The position numbers and the translations under genes were made by a program. Below are positions 11,486-24,931 of a stretch of DNA of 64,000 bases, piece after piece; positions within the stretch are counted from its first letter, which is position 1; each line of letters opens with the position of its first letter. Origin of the DNA: Isoetes taiwanensis (Eukaryota > Streptophyta > Lycopodiopsida > Isoetales > Isoetaceae). The notes beneath the pieces are model-generated. The model saw nothing but the letters and a program-made list of their open reading frames with translations. It was not told the DNA's origin and did not search any database. Location of the stretch: the NCBI GenBank assembly GCA_021234155.1, contig JAJEKV010000105.1, positions 1,894,494 through 1,958,493 of the forward strand, in the 5' to 3' direction.

Positions 11486-11589
11486 GGGAAACTTTCGGGG
11501 GGGAAACTGGCCTGGCGGCGCCGCCGATAAAGCGGCGGCAGCCGCAGCGGCGGCGCCAGGCCGGAAACACCCTGCGACCGAAGTTTCCC
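11486..11589. repeat. 104-bp GC-rich palindromic element
   Basis: The outer ends are inverted: GGGAAACTTTCGG at 11486-11498 and CCGAAGTTTCCC at 11578-11589. Inside, GGCCTGGC...GCCGCC (from 11509) is mirrored by GGCGGCGCCAGGCC (ending about 11562). The interior is GCGGCGG/GCCGCC-rich, in sharp contrast to the AT-rich surroundings. It could be a small foldback transposon. A target duplication is not obvious. Confidence 0.6.
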
Positions 11590-11639
11590 GCCGTAACCCA
11601 CGAGACCCTAAAATTTCCTTATTCTTGAACTGTGATGAG

Positions 11640-13035
11640 AAGTCTATCGAACCAAGTTAGAATCTTATAAGTTGCAGTAAAGATATTTGAGGCCTCCTTT
11701 TTTCTCCGATTATAATTCGAACGTATTTGCGGAGACATTTCAATTACATATGTATTTATCAGGTACGAACCATGTAAGCAGCTTGTTTGTTTACTATGGT
11801 GGACTCCTTAATCAATTCTTTGGAACCTGAAAACTTCTTTCCAAGACCAAGACAGAGCTCCATCTCCCTAAGGTTGAGATCCATCCATACTTATTTTCTG
11901 TTCCATATCCAAGCTATCAACTCTGGCGAGGGATAGCTTCTGATGAGTATCTGAAGTAGGAATTACCCATATTGCATAGTTCTTTCTTTATCTTTATATA
12001 ATAGAAATAGTGCCTTGAGAAATGCAAAACTTGAATAGGTACACTCTCTGGTGGATCACTCCAGCAATGGACATATTCAGACCCTTAACTGTATACAAAC
12101 TGATACTCCCGTCATTGCTGAAGCAGCCACGGCGGGAGTGTCAACACTTGACCTTGAAAGAGATTCTGTGGGCAAAGTTTGTGCAGATCAATTTGGAGGC
12201 GCTCACACTTTATGTGATCAGAAGGAGAATTATACCCCAAATGAGACAGCAAGATTGGCTTCTGATTTATCGAATGAACAGCCAGTTGAGTCTAAGTGGG
12301 TTCCAGTCTCTTCCGCTTTTTTAAAAAGTCGTTATAAGTAGAACTACGAAGAATGCACACTTGCAATATCATCATGCATGATTTAAAAAAATGATTTAAG
12401 CCACTTCACCCTCCGGCCATGGAGGGCAACCCTCCGTGCGCAGCACCTTGTTTTTTCTCTTTTTTTTCTTCCCAATGTACCTACAGAGAACAGAAGTAGA
12501 GGCAGACCTTGTACCACAATCAAGCTGGCTTTTAGACACCCATCATTTTTTATTCATTTCGTTTCTGACCTTTTAACCTAGCCTTACATTGCATATTTTA
12601 TCGCACCAGTTTAAGTACACCACTTCTGCCATAACACCTTTCTCATTTGCTAACTAGAACTGGCCTGATCATATTTACCGTCTTCTTAACAAATTTGCAC
12701 TGCTTTTCTTCAGCAGACTTGCATTGACAGTGTAGCACTGTGAATATGCAATGGTCAGCAACAGTGTAGCACTGTGAATAGACTCACAATAGGGATGTGA
12801 ATTAGATGCAATGGTCAGCACTGCTGATGCACGTGTTGTATTCAACTCTTCACACACTCTACTGATACATATGGTACAGAGCAAATCCTGCTGCTGCTGC
12901 TCATGTTAAACTAATTTGATTCAAATTCCATGTTGGACTTTATTGGGTTGGACTTACAAAATGCAGATGTATTTATTTACTGTCAATTCATGCTCTATGG
13001 AAGTCTTTAAGCTTTCAGAGATTGTCAGGCTGTAT
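11640..13035. other. No recognised gene
   Basis: Open frames around 12022-12341 (the longer starts at a GTG, not ATG) have no recognisable motif. 12729-12830 has short local duplications of CAGTGTAGCACTGTGAATA and GCAATGGTCAGCA. Other gene scraps may hide here but I cannot support any. Confidence 0.5.
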
Positions 13036-13039
13036 TGCT

Positions 13040-13650
13040 TTGATTGCCAATGCCACAGTAGGTGTATGGCAAGAGAGCAATTCAGAGAAGGCTTTAGAAG
13101 CTTTAAAAGAGATGCAATCTAAGCATGCTAAAGTTATCAGGGATGGTAAGTTATTTCCTGAACTTCCTGCCAGGGAGTGTATGCCTGGGGATATAGTGGA
13201 AGCGTATTGCTACCTTGAAAACTTGCACTATGTGAGCAGAACAGAGCCCCTTAACTGGTGAGAGTGTCCCTCATGCTATTGAGCTTGAAGACGTAGAGTT
13301 GCAGGGAAAAGATTGCATGGTATTTGCTGACACTACAATTGTTAATGGCTCATGCCTTTGTATTGTGATTGCTACTGGAATGAACACAGAGATTGGTAAA
13401 ATTCAGGCTCAAATTCCGGAAGCTGCATTGGAAGACAATGATACTCCGCTAAAGAAAAAATTCCATGAGTTTGAAGGATGGCTTACCTCCGTCATTGGGG
13501 TGATCTGTGTTTAGGGTGGCCTGTTAACATTAAGTTCTCATTTGAGAGATGCACATATTATTTCAAAATTGCAGTTGCTCTTGAAGTAGCTGCAATGCCA
13601 GAGGGTTTGCCTACAGGGTTTGCCAGAAGCTGCTTAAAGAACTACAGAGT
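13040..13650 (+). pseudogene. ER-type Ca2+-ATPase (ECA/P-IIA) fragment
   Basis: Three frames in series match consecutive parts of a plant ECA-type P-ATPase. The first encodes [19 protein letters not shown] through MPGDIVE (actuator domain, 13040-13200). A one-base shift near 13255 leads to LTGESVP (the A-domain TGES loop), CMVFADTTIVNGSC, TGMNTEIGKI and DTPLKKK (to about 13500). A further shift follows and the fourth transmembrane region reappears as [10 protein letters not shown] and MPEGLP (to about 13610), where PEGLP is the Ca2+-binding TM4 motif. The segment normally between GVIC and the GW before this block is missing. No phosphorylation motif (DKTGT) or C-terminal half is present. No introns separate pieces that cover about 190 residues. 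It is a non-functional partial copy. Confidence 0.8.
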
Positions 13651-16600
13651 TCTACTACTTGAAGACCAGTCTACTTTCTGTAATGAAGCCGCATATATCA
13701 AGGAAAGTTGTGCATCCCTCAGCTATCCAAATGATTCAATCTCAAATTTATCAAAGACTTTAGAACATATAAAAGCTTGAACAGTGTATTTGAGATGAGA
13801 AGGTTTTCGAAAAATAGCACTAGTGTAGAGAACGTCTATGCATTTATGTTGATATTGTTGTACCGCCATTTTAAAGCTTTCTCTGCCATTAAATCTAAGG
13901 TAGAGTCCTCTGAAGATTAGCTTATCTGATGGATGTAAGATTTGGTTCGATGCAGGAGTTGGTTTGTCTGGTTCGTCCTCCTGATGCGTCTTGGCTCCTG
14001 TGCTCTAGTTTGGCAGGAACAAGAAGAATATGTTGCCCCGTTGCACCGTTCTAGAAAAAATTGCCAAAAAAAAAACCAAAGTGCCGTTGACACCTACCTC
14101 TTGTGCCGAAAACTCTTCTTCTTTTCCAGCAGGGATTCTTTTCCAGCAGGGATTCTATCGGGAGGTTGGAGGCGGCATTCCTTTCATTCTCAGGTGAGAG
14201 AGGTGCTAGACATTTTTTTTTTTTCTTGATTTTTGTTAGGTGGCGTTGTTTGGGCAAATTCATGTATTTTTTGACACAAATGTATTTTTGTCGCTAAAGT
14301 TAGACCATTGCAAATTGGTTTTGTGTAGGAAATAAAAATGCATCCACTTGAAGTATACCGCCAAGTAGACTTCGGGCCGAAAAATATCAAACATAATTAA
14401 TACTTAGACAAATTACATAATGTAGTAATTCGCTTTAAGTATTCGTTGTGATACTAAAGTTGCGTCTAGTTACCAAACAGTGGTTGGTCCGTGACTATAA
14501 TATTAGGATTGGCATTTAATGTTTGGATGCTAGCCGATGCAGATGCTGCATCTAAGTGGGAGCAATGAGATCCCAAAGCATCAGCTTTTATTAATTTGAC
14601 GATTCTCAATCCTTTAGGTCAAAGCTCACCACCCAATAGGGCTCGCAAAAGCAATGTATACCAAGAAAGTCCGTGAACAATTACAGTTATGGAGATTAAA
14701 AAGGAATATGGAAGGAAACAACCCTAAGAGAATCCTCTTTAAGAATGCAAAGTTCATGAAGGCTTAGAAGAGTATGAATAATAACTAATGAAAAGCAGGA
14801 GGAGGAAGATTTGAATCACAATGAGTGCACTTTTCTCCCTTATATGAAGATCAAGAAGCCTTTGCCAAAACGTGAAGGTGAAGGCATTTCAATGTTTTAC
14901 TTACTAAGGTTTATACAAGTATTTCATTTCCATGTGACTATCTTATTCTTTGTTATTCCCCACCCCCTTCCCCACACAAAATACCACTATATCAATTCCT
15001 CTCTTTCTCAAGATTGATCGTCCCCAATGAAGGAATTACATGGATAATTAACATAACCAAATCCATGGTTACAACTTTAAACAAGTCTGGCCTTTAAGAT
15101 TAAATTTTTGTTGAATTCGAGCCCTTAAAACTAAAAACCCTTAAGGCTATGAAAATTATATGATTATATTATCAAGACCAACTATTATGATGTAGTCATA
15201 ATAGCTGTTTCAAATATGCCTAATAGTATAGAGGGTCCGAATCAAATAAGTGCCAAGAGACCATTTTAGGAATAGCTTATTACACATCAAAAAATTTCAA
15301 TGCGATTGTTTTTCAAAATAATAGGCGCTAGTATTATTCATCTGGCCGTATCATATAAGTATAGATCCAATCACCTATCAAGTATCAATTCTTCTAAGAA
15401 TAAAATAGTTCCTTCCATTCCCATGTCAAAGTATGAAAACCAGTCCCTCAATATCGGTGGTGTGATAGATTGTGTAGGGTCAGCTGACATTGAACCCACT
15501 ACAAACCGCCCAAGTCATAGAGCTAGGGGCTGAAGCTGCCCGGGACCACGACTAGTGATGGTCACCATAACTCGGGGGCTTCCTATACCCATTGGATGGG
15601 CGGACGGTACATGTAGTCTTAAGATAACAAGGCATTCTATAATTGCTACTATAGGTCTTTCATTATCTCCTCCTATTCGAATAAGGATAACCGAATCTCA
15701 AGAACATCAGCTTCACTACTTTAGTCGGGCGACCAATGAGATATCGAATTCCTTCAAGTTAGAAATGTCATGATGAGAACGAGAAACTATCATGCCCCCA
15801 CAAGTCGAATAGGTTATTATGAATGAGTAAACTGAGCACATTGAGTTGTACTAGAGCAACATATTTGACTAACAAAATTTTTCCCACAAATCCCTTTTTA
15901 TATGTTCAAATATTAATGTGTTACTCGAATTGGGCAACATTGCTGTGAATATTTTTAGATCAAATTGAAATCATTCTAATCGTCTTGAATTCACTAGAAC
16001 CACTTCAAATCACCTTGAGAATTATATTAAATTTGATGTATAACGCACCTGGAAATGGAATAATCTAGAGAACCCTAAATCTTTGCTAAGTTGGCAGTGG
16101 ACCCGATCTTGATCATGGACGGCCCGGACAGAAATGTGATTCCACCCTTACTGTTAGACCATCAAAACATGAAAATGAACGAACTTCCATCAATAACAAA
16201 GTGCAACACTAGGAAAGATCTTCCAATTAAGTTCAGTGTATTGCAGGAATTGTTACAGCAAGTTTTCTTATAGTTTTCTATTGAGACAACGAAAAGGGCA
16301 GGCTCTAACTGGCCACACTAACCATAGGAAATTTTCCAATAGCCAAACTAACAGAATGTGATCAACACAAAAATTAATTACTATGATGACTATTTCGGAC
16401 AGTCCTTGAATAAGCACTCAACCACCAAAAATATGAATAAAACTTTATATGAGCTCAATCTTACTGCTTTCTTTACCTTTTTTTAAGAATAAATTGCAAT
16501 TGCTAATATACACCATGATACATTCGTATGTCGCTAAAGATTAAACGAATCAGACGGTTGTAACAGATTAGACACAAAAATATGTACAGAAATTTATAAT

Positions 16601-16658
16601 TATAATTTCACCATACAATTGCAATTGCTAATATACACCATGCTACATCATCATGTTG
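13651..16658. other. No recognised gene
   Basis: Intergenic. A 17-bp tandem duplication (TTCTTTTCCAGCAGGGA twice) lies near 14119-14155 and homopolymer runs near 14070 and 14213. Frames at 15300-15773 and 16091-16273 have no identifiable domain. Confidence 0.55.
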
Positions 16659-19600
16659 CTAAAGATCAAATGAATCAGATGGTTGCAACAGATTAGAGTC
16701 CTCTAGACCACGTAAAAAGGAACGAATGGCAAGATGTTCAGCTGCATGAGTCATAAAAACAGCCAATACCATCGCTCCTCCTGCCATTAGTCCCACCCTG
16801 AATATGTGTAAAGCATCAGTAAACGCAAGCAAATGGCAAGAAAAATAATATTTAACTGTCAAATAGGCAATTGAAGCAAGGAATTTTTCTTAACAACACA
16901 GGTATGGATGGTAAATAAGATTCCATGCAATATCCTTCTGCAGCCGATTCAGTAGAAGAAATAAAGTGTTGGCATTGGCAGCAATGGTGCACTATCAGAT
17001 GTGGCAGTGTGTTCTAGGGCAACAATCCCCAATTTGAGAACATAAGGGATGGGGAAAAGGACCTATGCTTTAGTCTAGGCATGGCATTCAATTGTGGAGC
17101 ACACCAAAAGAAGAAGAGCGAATACAATTTAGCATTCCTTTTATTTTGACATTGACAGCAGCATTACCTGAGAAAAATTGCAGTTACACCAAATATGAAA
17201 GGCACAGAAGGAGCAATAATGGCTACCAAGGCCATTAGCAGACCATAAAAAAAGGTGCCACTGTCAAATCCACTGCTGGTCTTGGTGCGACCTGGTCAAA
17301 ATAAGAATAATACATGAGTGAGACTTACCATCAACTGATTTCCACTTAACATAGCTCCATCATGAAATAACACTACCTTTAGCCACACCCGATGTGCCAT
17401 AACTCCTTCCCCAGGATTGCAAACTCTCTAAATATTTGCCAAATATGAGCATAAACAAGAAAAATGTCCACTCATAAGCTATTACAATTCCCGTCCATGG
17501 CATTACCTGGAAAAAAGAAGTTAAGCAATCAAAAATTTCAAGAGAAAATTACTACTCAAACATGGAAGAAAATTGTAATCATACATGGCGTGGAACAAGA
17601 TAGACTGCAACACCAACAGCAAACAAAAATGTCGCAAAACAGATGCCTATGGATAGCACTCCAAGATAGGATGGCCATCTACTGCTGCTACTTGGGCTTC
17701 CGTTCCCATTCCTGTACTGCAAGCCAAATTCCTAGATTGTCATTCCTATCCAACCTCAGCAGCAAATACTAATACCTAACATTAAGAGTTTCTTTACCAC
17801 TAAAACCAAAATAATGAAAACATAAGAAAAACAGCAAACTACAGATGCAATATACACTTCCAAAGACAAGATCAGGGATTAAAAGTTGATTTTACACATT
17901 CATTCAACAATGTTGATGAAGAACCCTCTACACTTCTAACGTGGTACAATAACCATCAATCAGATTACAATTATGCCCATGTATGATCAGCTTCAGCAGT
18001 GAAAGACTCAGAATCCTAGATGCTGCATTCTATTATAGTATGTCAAACTCTTCTATCCTCTTATCGTTCATGTCTCGTACCTTTTATACATTCTTGACAG
18101 TTTGCTGCAATTACTTAAGTATCACAAAAAACATAAAGACATTTGCAACTTCTTAGCATGACATCTTAAACTGCCATACATCGGATGAGTTAATGCGTAC
18201 AGGGATATGCTCTCAGAGTTAATGAAACAATTAGTAGTGCTTGAATTTATAAGAACTTAAAAGCATGCATTCCTCCTAATCTCCCTCTTTCAGTCTCCAA
18301 CATTCCATCCTTAGTGACATCAATTAAAAGTTTCATTTGCTTCATGTAATATGGTATGTCTGGCTAATAACATAAAGAATCATATGAGACGCATCTTGAT
18401 TATTTTCTGTTAAGAGCATTCTCTATCACATGCAAAAGAGATTGTATCCTATGCTTATTGAAAAGAACCAACCTGCTGGGAATTTGAACAGTTAAACAGT
18501 GGAATATATCACATGTCTGGTGTACCCACTAAGGGAGCCATTGCAAAGAAGAAAATCTTGGTGCACCTACAGTATGAGACATATATCACATCAGCCACAC
18601 AACCATGAATTCTGATATCACAGCTTTTGTAAGCTACAGCACGCACCTGGGAAATCATCCGTCTGTTGATAATAACAAGCACTAAAACATGAACTATGTA
18701 CAACAACCAAACAATCAATTGGGAATGAGAATCATCTCCGTGCGTTGTCCTCTTTAGCTGTTTACGCACGCTCTGCAGGCACCATTTATTTTTAGCACAA
18801 AGGGCATGAAATCTATCTCGAGGATATTCAAACAGCAAGAACAAGTACCTGCCAGAGGTCAACCGGTTTTAGGAGCCCAGAAGTCCACCAGTCCCAAGGT
18901 TTAAGAGGACCTAATGTATAGTGCACTACACGTAACTCATTTGCATCGACCATCCACTAAAGCCAGAAAAAAATGTCAGATCACAAGCATAATAAGGAAG
19001 ATTTCAAACCAGTTTTAACTGAAAACAGCTTTTGTGTTACTAGTATTATGGATATGCAGAGTTCCCTCAAGGCATAAGCTTTCCCATAAACACAGTCTTC
19101 TACTTTAATGCCCATCAATTGAACAACACTGTATGATGCAAGAAAATACATTGTATAAAGTCTACCACATGTCAGAACAGAAAAAATCGTATAGCTGAAT
19201 ACCTTATTTGCCAACACATATAATCCCACATCTGCATTATAAAGAGTTGATAGACGCTCCATTTTAGGCGACAAATTTTTCCTTTCCTCTGCAGATAAGC
19301 TCGGGTCAAATAGACGAGCATTGGGAAAATCTGCATAATAGGAGTTAAGAAATCCTTGATCTCCTGAAAAAACATATATTGCCCATAAGTCAAGCGCACA
19401 GAAATTTGTTAAAGGAGAAAGCGAACTCTTACCTCCTGTATAAGAATAAAGAGTGTTTACTTTTGTAAGCATATCCGCGAATGTGCTTGCTGATGGCTCC
19501 ACCACCATTACACCTGAGTTAAGCCTCTCGGAGTGTTTCAAATTTGCACAAAACTTTTGACACTCAAATAGGTCTTCAATGCTGCGCAAGACAAGTGTAT

Positions 19601-21283
19601 CTGCATCCAGATACACAACTGCAAAGAGAGCCAATGAAGGGGAATGAAGCATCCTCATATTCCACATTCTTTGTGGTAATCTAAAAATTCACACTCGACA
19701 TTTATTTAAATTATAAACAAAACAGAAGTAAAACTGCCATCACTGGGAATGACACTAGAGATTGGCCACCAGAAAATGTACGACTAAGTTCAATTGTAAT
19801 GAAAAGGAGGAAGGGTAAAGAAACAGATAAGCCTATGTGCCTTAGTAACATATTCCCTGAATTCCTAAAAGTGCTATATGGCAAGACATTCAAATAAAAG
19901 CCTATTGTCAATATCATTCTCTCAGCCTGGTTCAATCTAAGCACTAATGGCCTTTTTTCTGGCACTAAACTAGTTTCTTGTTCTTTCTCCATTGCGCTCT
20001 TCTCCTTCTCTACCAATCAGAACAACAGGGGCTGCTAAATATTTTGCTTCATATGTTTAAAAAGACTAGCAGGATAGAAGAAATGATTCTCAAAAGAAGT
20101 GATAAACCACACAACGATGTAATGTTTTTCATAATCAACCTTAACATTCTCGAGTTGGTATCAGATCAGTGGTAAAACAGTTGGCTTTTACGCTCTTGCT
20201 ATTCTCCACCTATCTTGCATAATTCTGGATTGGGGGCAAGTCATTTCCACCTTGCAGGTTCTCAAGAACTTTAAGACGTGGATGCCTCTCTAGCATTTAC
20301 TTAGGTACGCCAAACATAAGTATGATGCAGGTTTGTTCTTGGAAATAACTTGTTGGTGTCCATGTATCTACTCGTTGACAAAGGCCCTTTTGAGAAAATG
20401 ACTGAATGCATATGCTTGTGAACTGTTAAAAGACCAAATAAAATAAAGGTGAATGCATCCCTTGAACAGCATTCACAGCGCTAAACACTGTTAAATTTTT
20501 AGAAACCTACAAGGCCCCTATAAAATCCATAGACTTCTGAAACCAGTGGTTCAATTGCCACAAAACTTAATTGACCTCGAAATATTCTCTGACACCATTA
20601 CATCCTGCCCAGTAATACATTTTTAAAAGACTTAAGGGGATGTAACAAAAACGCAATTTCCCATTTTCAGAACTCTAAGAGACTCTTTGATTAGGTCGGC
20701 TCATGGATCTGGGCAATTTGGCACTTCAAAGAAAAACAAAGCTACCTTTTTCATATTCTGTCATGTTGAAGATCTTCAGTTTTGTGTAAACACCCCAAAA
20801 TCGTGCTGGACGTTTCTGATTAGGATTTGCTAACAAATCAATAACCTCGACTCTCCATCCATCTGCCTGCCTATATATAACATGCATGAGCCAGAGAAAA
20901 AAAAATAATCCAAAGGTCATATTGATTGCAGCTAGACATAAAACCCATTGCATCATAAGATCTTCAATTACTGCCAATCCATCTATTAACTTTATGAAAC
21001 GACAGAAATCAAGTATCACCATTAATAACTTGATAGCATCGAGCGAGACACCATCCGAAACCAGCACAACCATATCCTTGTTTGTTCCGGTATTCCTGAT
21101 CGATTGCCCAAGCACACGAACTCCAAGCACAAATTCATCTCCGTAAAGCAAAGTGACATACGCCCGAGATGTTCTGGGTTTGTTAATGTGCAAGACATCG
21201 GAATGATCGGGGGAGCTCCGGCAATATACAGGCAGAAAAAGGGAGAATAGGAGCAGGTTAAGGAACCCTAATCTGGAAACCAT
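16659..21283 (-). CDS. GT8 glucuronosyltransferase, IPUT1/PGSIP6 type, ten exons
   Basis: It likely transfers glucuronic acid from UDP-GlcA to inositol phosphorylceramide, the first step of plant GIPC sphingolipid headgroup synthesis in the Golgi (family knowledge from Arabidopsis IPUT1). Exons read from consensus splice sites: 21283-21020, 20866-20746, 19618-19433, 19363-19203, 18956-18849, 18772-18647, 17716-17585, 17506-17377, 17291-17168, 16797-16659. They sum to 1491 nt, exactly 497 codons with the stop, and all junctions stay in frame. The ATG at 21283 opens a hydrophobic signal/anchor (LGFLNLLLFSLFLPVYC). Then come AYVTLLYGDEFVLGVRVLG, RFWGVYTKLKIFNMT, the metal-binding DxD in VVYLDADTLV, KHSERLNSGVMVVEP, GGDQGFLNSYY, STLYNADVGLY and HYTLGPLKPWDWW. 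The C-terminal part has several membrane segments and ends ...HAAEHLAIRSFLRG. 496 residues is close to the family's ~530. No frameshift or stop was found, so it is probably functional. Confidence 0.93.
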
Positions 21284-23355
21284 GGCTACGAAGGATTGAC
21301 CTTACTCCGGCAAATGGAGATTTAGTCTGACTAAATAGGCGGATGCATTGCTGCCCATGTGCAGCATATTTTATTTGTCTTCTTATATACTAACATGGCT
21401 CCATAAATTTGCTTCCAGTACTAAAGGTGCATCCAATTAAAAAGGTGCTTCCAATACTAGTTTTACGTATCCTTCGAGCGGATCATCGACCTAATTGTGA
21501 AATAAGATAACTCTTTGTCGTGGTCATCGACCATAGACAACAATTTCCTGAGCTATTTGTGCATTGTGCAAATGTTGGATTTGACAAGATTGGCAAATTA
21601 TGAAAATTCCCTTATGAAAATTGTACCAACACGAGGTTAACCCACCCCTCAAGATGATTATGGCATATAATCCTCGAGACCAATGGGCCGAGAGGGTATA
21701 CGACTGATTGTTGGCCATCGAGGGCAGCGTTATCTACCATGATCATTGAAAGGGGAGAAAGACCCTTTTTGGATTGCTATTGTTAAGGGGCAATTCGTTA
21801 GTTAGAGTCTGGCATATCGGATGATCTAGCGGCTGTAATTACTTGGTTGTTTTTTGGCTGTTTCTAGGTGGCGGAAAAAAATTTAGAATTTCTCCAACCG
21901 ACCATTTATATGTGAGAATATATTGTTGCCAAAACACATGACTATTTTTGCAAAAGGGTCTTAGGGCCTGGATTTCTATACTGGGGACCTAGTGACCTGC
22001 AGCAACTTTGGACATTGATCAAGTTCTGAACCGCGTGTCTCTACTCTCTCATAGAAAAGTGTAAATTGTGGTCCAAACAATAGGGTTCTAGACCTAATGC
22101 TTTAGAAGATGCTTCGAACAGAAGCTACGAGGTTTTGATGTCTATGTGAAACAACAGCTGGATTCAATCTCTTGTGGATGTCAACATCGATAGGGTTATT
22201 CCTTTCTACTCTGCCAGATTGCTGAGAACTAACTACTCTGTAATGTCGTCCAAGCTTAGTAGTCTAGATCATGGTCAAGCTTATCAGTCTAGATCATGAT
22301 ATCGGAGTAAGGTTCAGGGCATTTTCCATATGAACCTTTCCTTTTCCGCACAAAATTCATCTGTAGGTAGAATTCGACTCTCGAGTTGGCCATCTAAGCG
22401 AATAGAAGAAGCTAGATTTCCTCCCCTTTTTTTTCTTAACTTGTACAGTGGGAGCAAGTGCCAGAGTTAGCAATACAAATTCAATGTAAGCTATAATAGA
22501 AGCGACCAGTGGGTGGAGCGGTTCTGCAGCTTCTAGAAGCTACCCCCTTCAGATTAAGCAGCCATAGCTGCCATGAGGCCCTCATGCTATATTGGTTCTT
22601 TGGAAAAAAAATGGCTATTTTTTGTTTTGGTTGTGTTATGGAATGTTGCCAGTTCTTTTTGTTTCAAACCCAAAAAATATCATCTTCCAAAACACTATAA
22701 CACTATTTTGTCTTACAGTGAGATAGTCCCCGTAAGCAGGTCAATAATAAAATTGGACCAGATCCTTTCAAATGGCAATAACATAGCTATTATAAGAATC
22801 AATGCCATTGTTTGTTTGTTTTCCTTTCGTCTAGTGGTAACACACTAGTCCTAGATCAGCTATATGTCTAGTTCGAGACTGCTTAGAATCGCACTATGTA
22901 TAGACTCGTCCCATGGGCCCGTTGTGGTTTTCATCGACGTTGAAACAATATATATCTATCTTTAATTGTAAAATAAGGTATATCCTAACCAATACCTTTG
23001 TAATTGATGACATACTCAATTTTTTATAAGAAAGAAGTAGTGCAAAGCTGTCTGTCGTGCTGGACGTGTCGGACAAGCCCGAGGTAGCTGTATATGGGCA
23101 GTGTCTGCAATGTCTATATTTGCCTTCAAGATTTGAAGCTGAGAGGTTAGCTCTTGGTATTTCGTCATCTATCTCTGCAATACCCGCATGTAATGACTCA
23201 AAGTTTTGGATTGTAGCCCCTTACCTTGCATAGCGAGCGTCTTTTGCAACTCACATATCATGGCCCCAATGGGAGGAATCTTCTTCCAACCTCTGAAACT
23301 TGGAGGTCGTGTCTCTAGGGTGTTGATTCCGTCCTGCAGATGTTGTTGGAGCAGT
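21284..23355. other. Upstream region of the GT8 gene; no further gene recognised
   Basis: The promoter of the minus-strand GT8 gene should lie just right of 21284, but no convincing TATA or other element was singled out. The remainder has only short, unsupported frames. Confidence 0.5.
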
Positions 23356-23359
23356 TGGA

Positions 23360-23960
23360 TATTTATTTATTTATTGTTTTTGAAGGACGAAAGACAATTT
23401 ATATTAATAGAAAAATACTAATCCAATGGGGAGTCAATGGAGGTGGAGCTAACTCCAAACCTTGTCATTGATGCCTGAATGTAACTTCGAAACTAAGAAC
23501 TGGTCATATAGACGTGATTTGATTTCTTGATAGAGGTTTGAAGCAGGAGTATACAACCCTTTGAAGATGACATGACACCTACGTTTCCGCACCGCCCAAC
23601 AGATTAGGGCCCTGCAAATATTGAATGCCCACTTCTTAAAGCGAGGCCTTCTCTTACGAAAGATATGCAAAAGAGCTTCTTAACTTGTGAAGTGAGCGCA
23701 AAAAGAAGATTACACAGCTGACCATATGTGGCAGAGATTGCTACAGAGCACGAAACAATGCTCGATTGTTTTGGGTGCAAGTTTATAGATTGGACAGAGA
23801 GGACTAACAGTTGACTTGAAGGAGGGAACACTAACATTAGTCCTCACTACCATATGCACAACTTGCTATAAAAGAGCTGAGTGTGTTGGAATAATATTCT
23901 TGTCCCACACTCTATAGGTATGTGATTTAAATATATTTGAATGCATTTTCTATGGTAAAA
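23360..23960 (-). mobile_element. LINE ORF2 C-terminal remnant (zf-RVT) and 3' tail
   Basis: On the minus strand, broken frames read VWDKNIIPTHSALL, NVSVPSFKS, SPLCPIYKLAPKTIEHCF and then FNICRALICWAVRKRRC. This matches the zinc-binding domain (Cys-x2-Cys, His-Cys) that ends many plant L1-type LINE reverse transcriptases. Stops and shifts occur, for example a TAG after HSALL. The copy ends at 23361-23377 with an (AATA)n run on the minus strand, the simple tail expected at a LINE 3' end. RT and endonuclease parts are absent, so this is a 5'-truncated dead insertion. Confidence 0.65.
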
Positions 23961-24820
23961 CAACACACATCCGGCCATACTAGATAAAGGATTTCTCTTA
24001 TTGGCAATACAATTCCTGTCATAATTTGACATTCATGACTCAATTTTGGGTGAAACTTAGGAAGCTCTTTCTGAGTTTTAAATGGGATTATAGGATCATT
24101 TAAGTCGTATTTAATTAAAGTGGGACTCATTCCATTCCCACTTTTTTTCGGAACCCTGTTATTTTACACAAAAAGAAGCACCCCGACCCGAAAACTGTCC
24201 TTAATTCGAATTTTTGTCTGTTACTGTGCATCCAAGCTTTCTCCCAGTTTTCTCCGATAGCGAGTCGAGTCCCTATTTTGGGGCTTATTTGTCATTGAAA
24301 ATAAGAGTTTTTCGCGTGAGGGTGAATTTCTTTACCAAGACATTTTGGCTCTATTTTCTTAGGTGGGTAGACAAGAGATCACAAATTCCAACAAAAATTA
24401 AGCAAATTGTTTACTTAATCACCAAAAAATACTAGTTTTGAGATACCTTATATTTATAAATGGGCTCATTACAATATACATTACAGTGGGTGAAGAGACC
24501 ATAGTGGTCATATTATCACAATGATTACACCCTCTTCACACATGAACCACCCTCTTCAGCGGAATGGATAATCGATCCCCTGCAAAATAAAAGTGATTCA
24601 TCAGAGAGTCCAAGCGAGAGCACAGGAGAGCATAGATGCAGAGTGCAAGACTGCCGCAGTTGATGTCTCACGCCCTTCATTTTAAGTTTTTTTTTTGTGT
24701 TTGAAATTCCTTATCTTGGTGCATTTTTTGTGCTGGAATTAAATTGCCTTCTCGACCAGTGGGTCGAGAAAGGTTTTAAATGGATATTGATTAAATTTAA
24801 TTTATATTTGATTAATTAAT

Positions 24821-24870
24821 TAGCTTAATTAATCTAATTAGCTTAATTAATCTAATTAGCTTAATTAATT
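24821..24870. repeat. 18-bp AT-rich tandem repeat (2.8 copies)
   Basis: The unit TAGCTTAATTAATCTAAT occurs twice and then partially. Confidence 0.85.
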
Positions 24871-24931
24871 ATTGATTATATATTATTAATTAATACTTTT
24901 TATTTTTATTTTTATTTTTTTTTTTTTTAGA

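Noticed and set aside
12022-12341. Two overlapping ~100-residue frames
   Set aside because: No recognisable motif; the second begins at GTG, not ATG. Possibly another gene fragment but not supportable.
20155-20180. TTGGTATCAGATC primer-site-like motif
   Set aside because: It lies in an intron of the GT8 gene with no LTR or gag next to it; likely chance or a very old relic.
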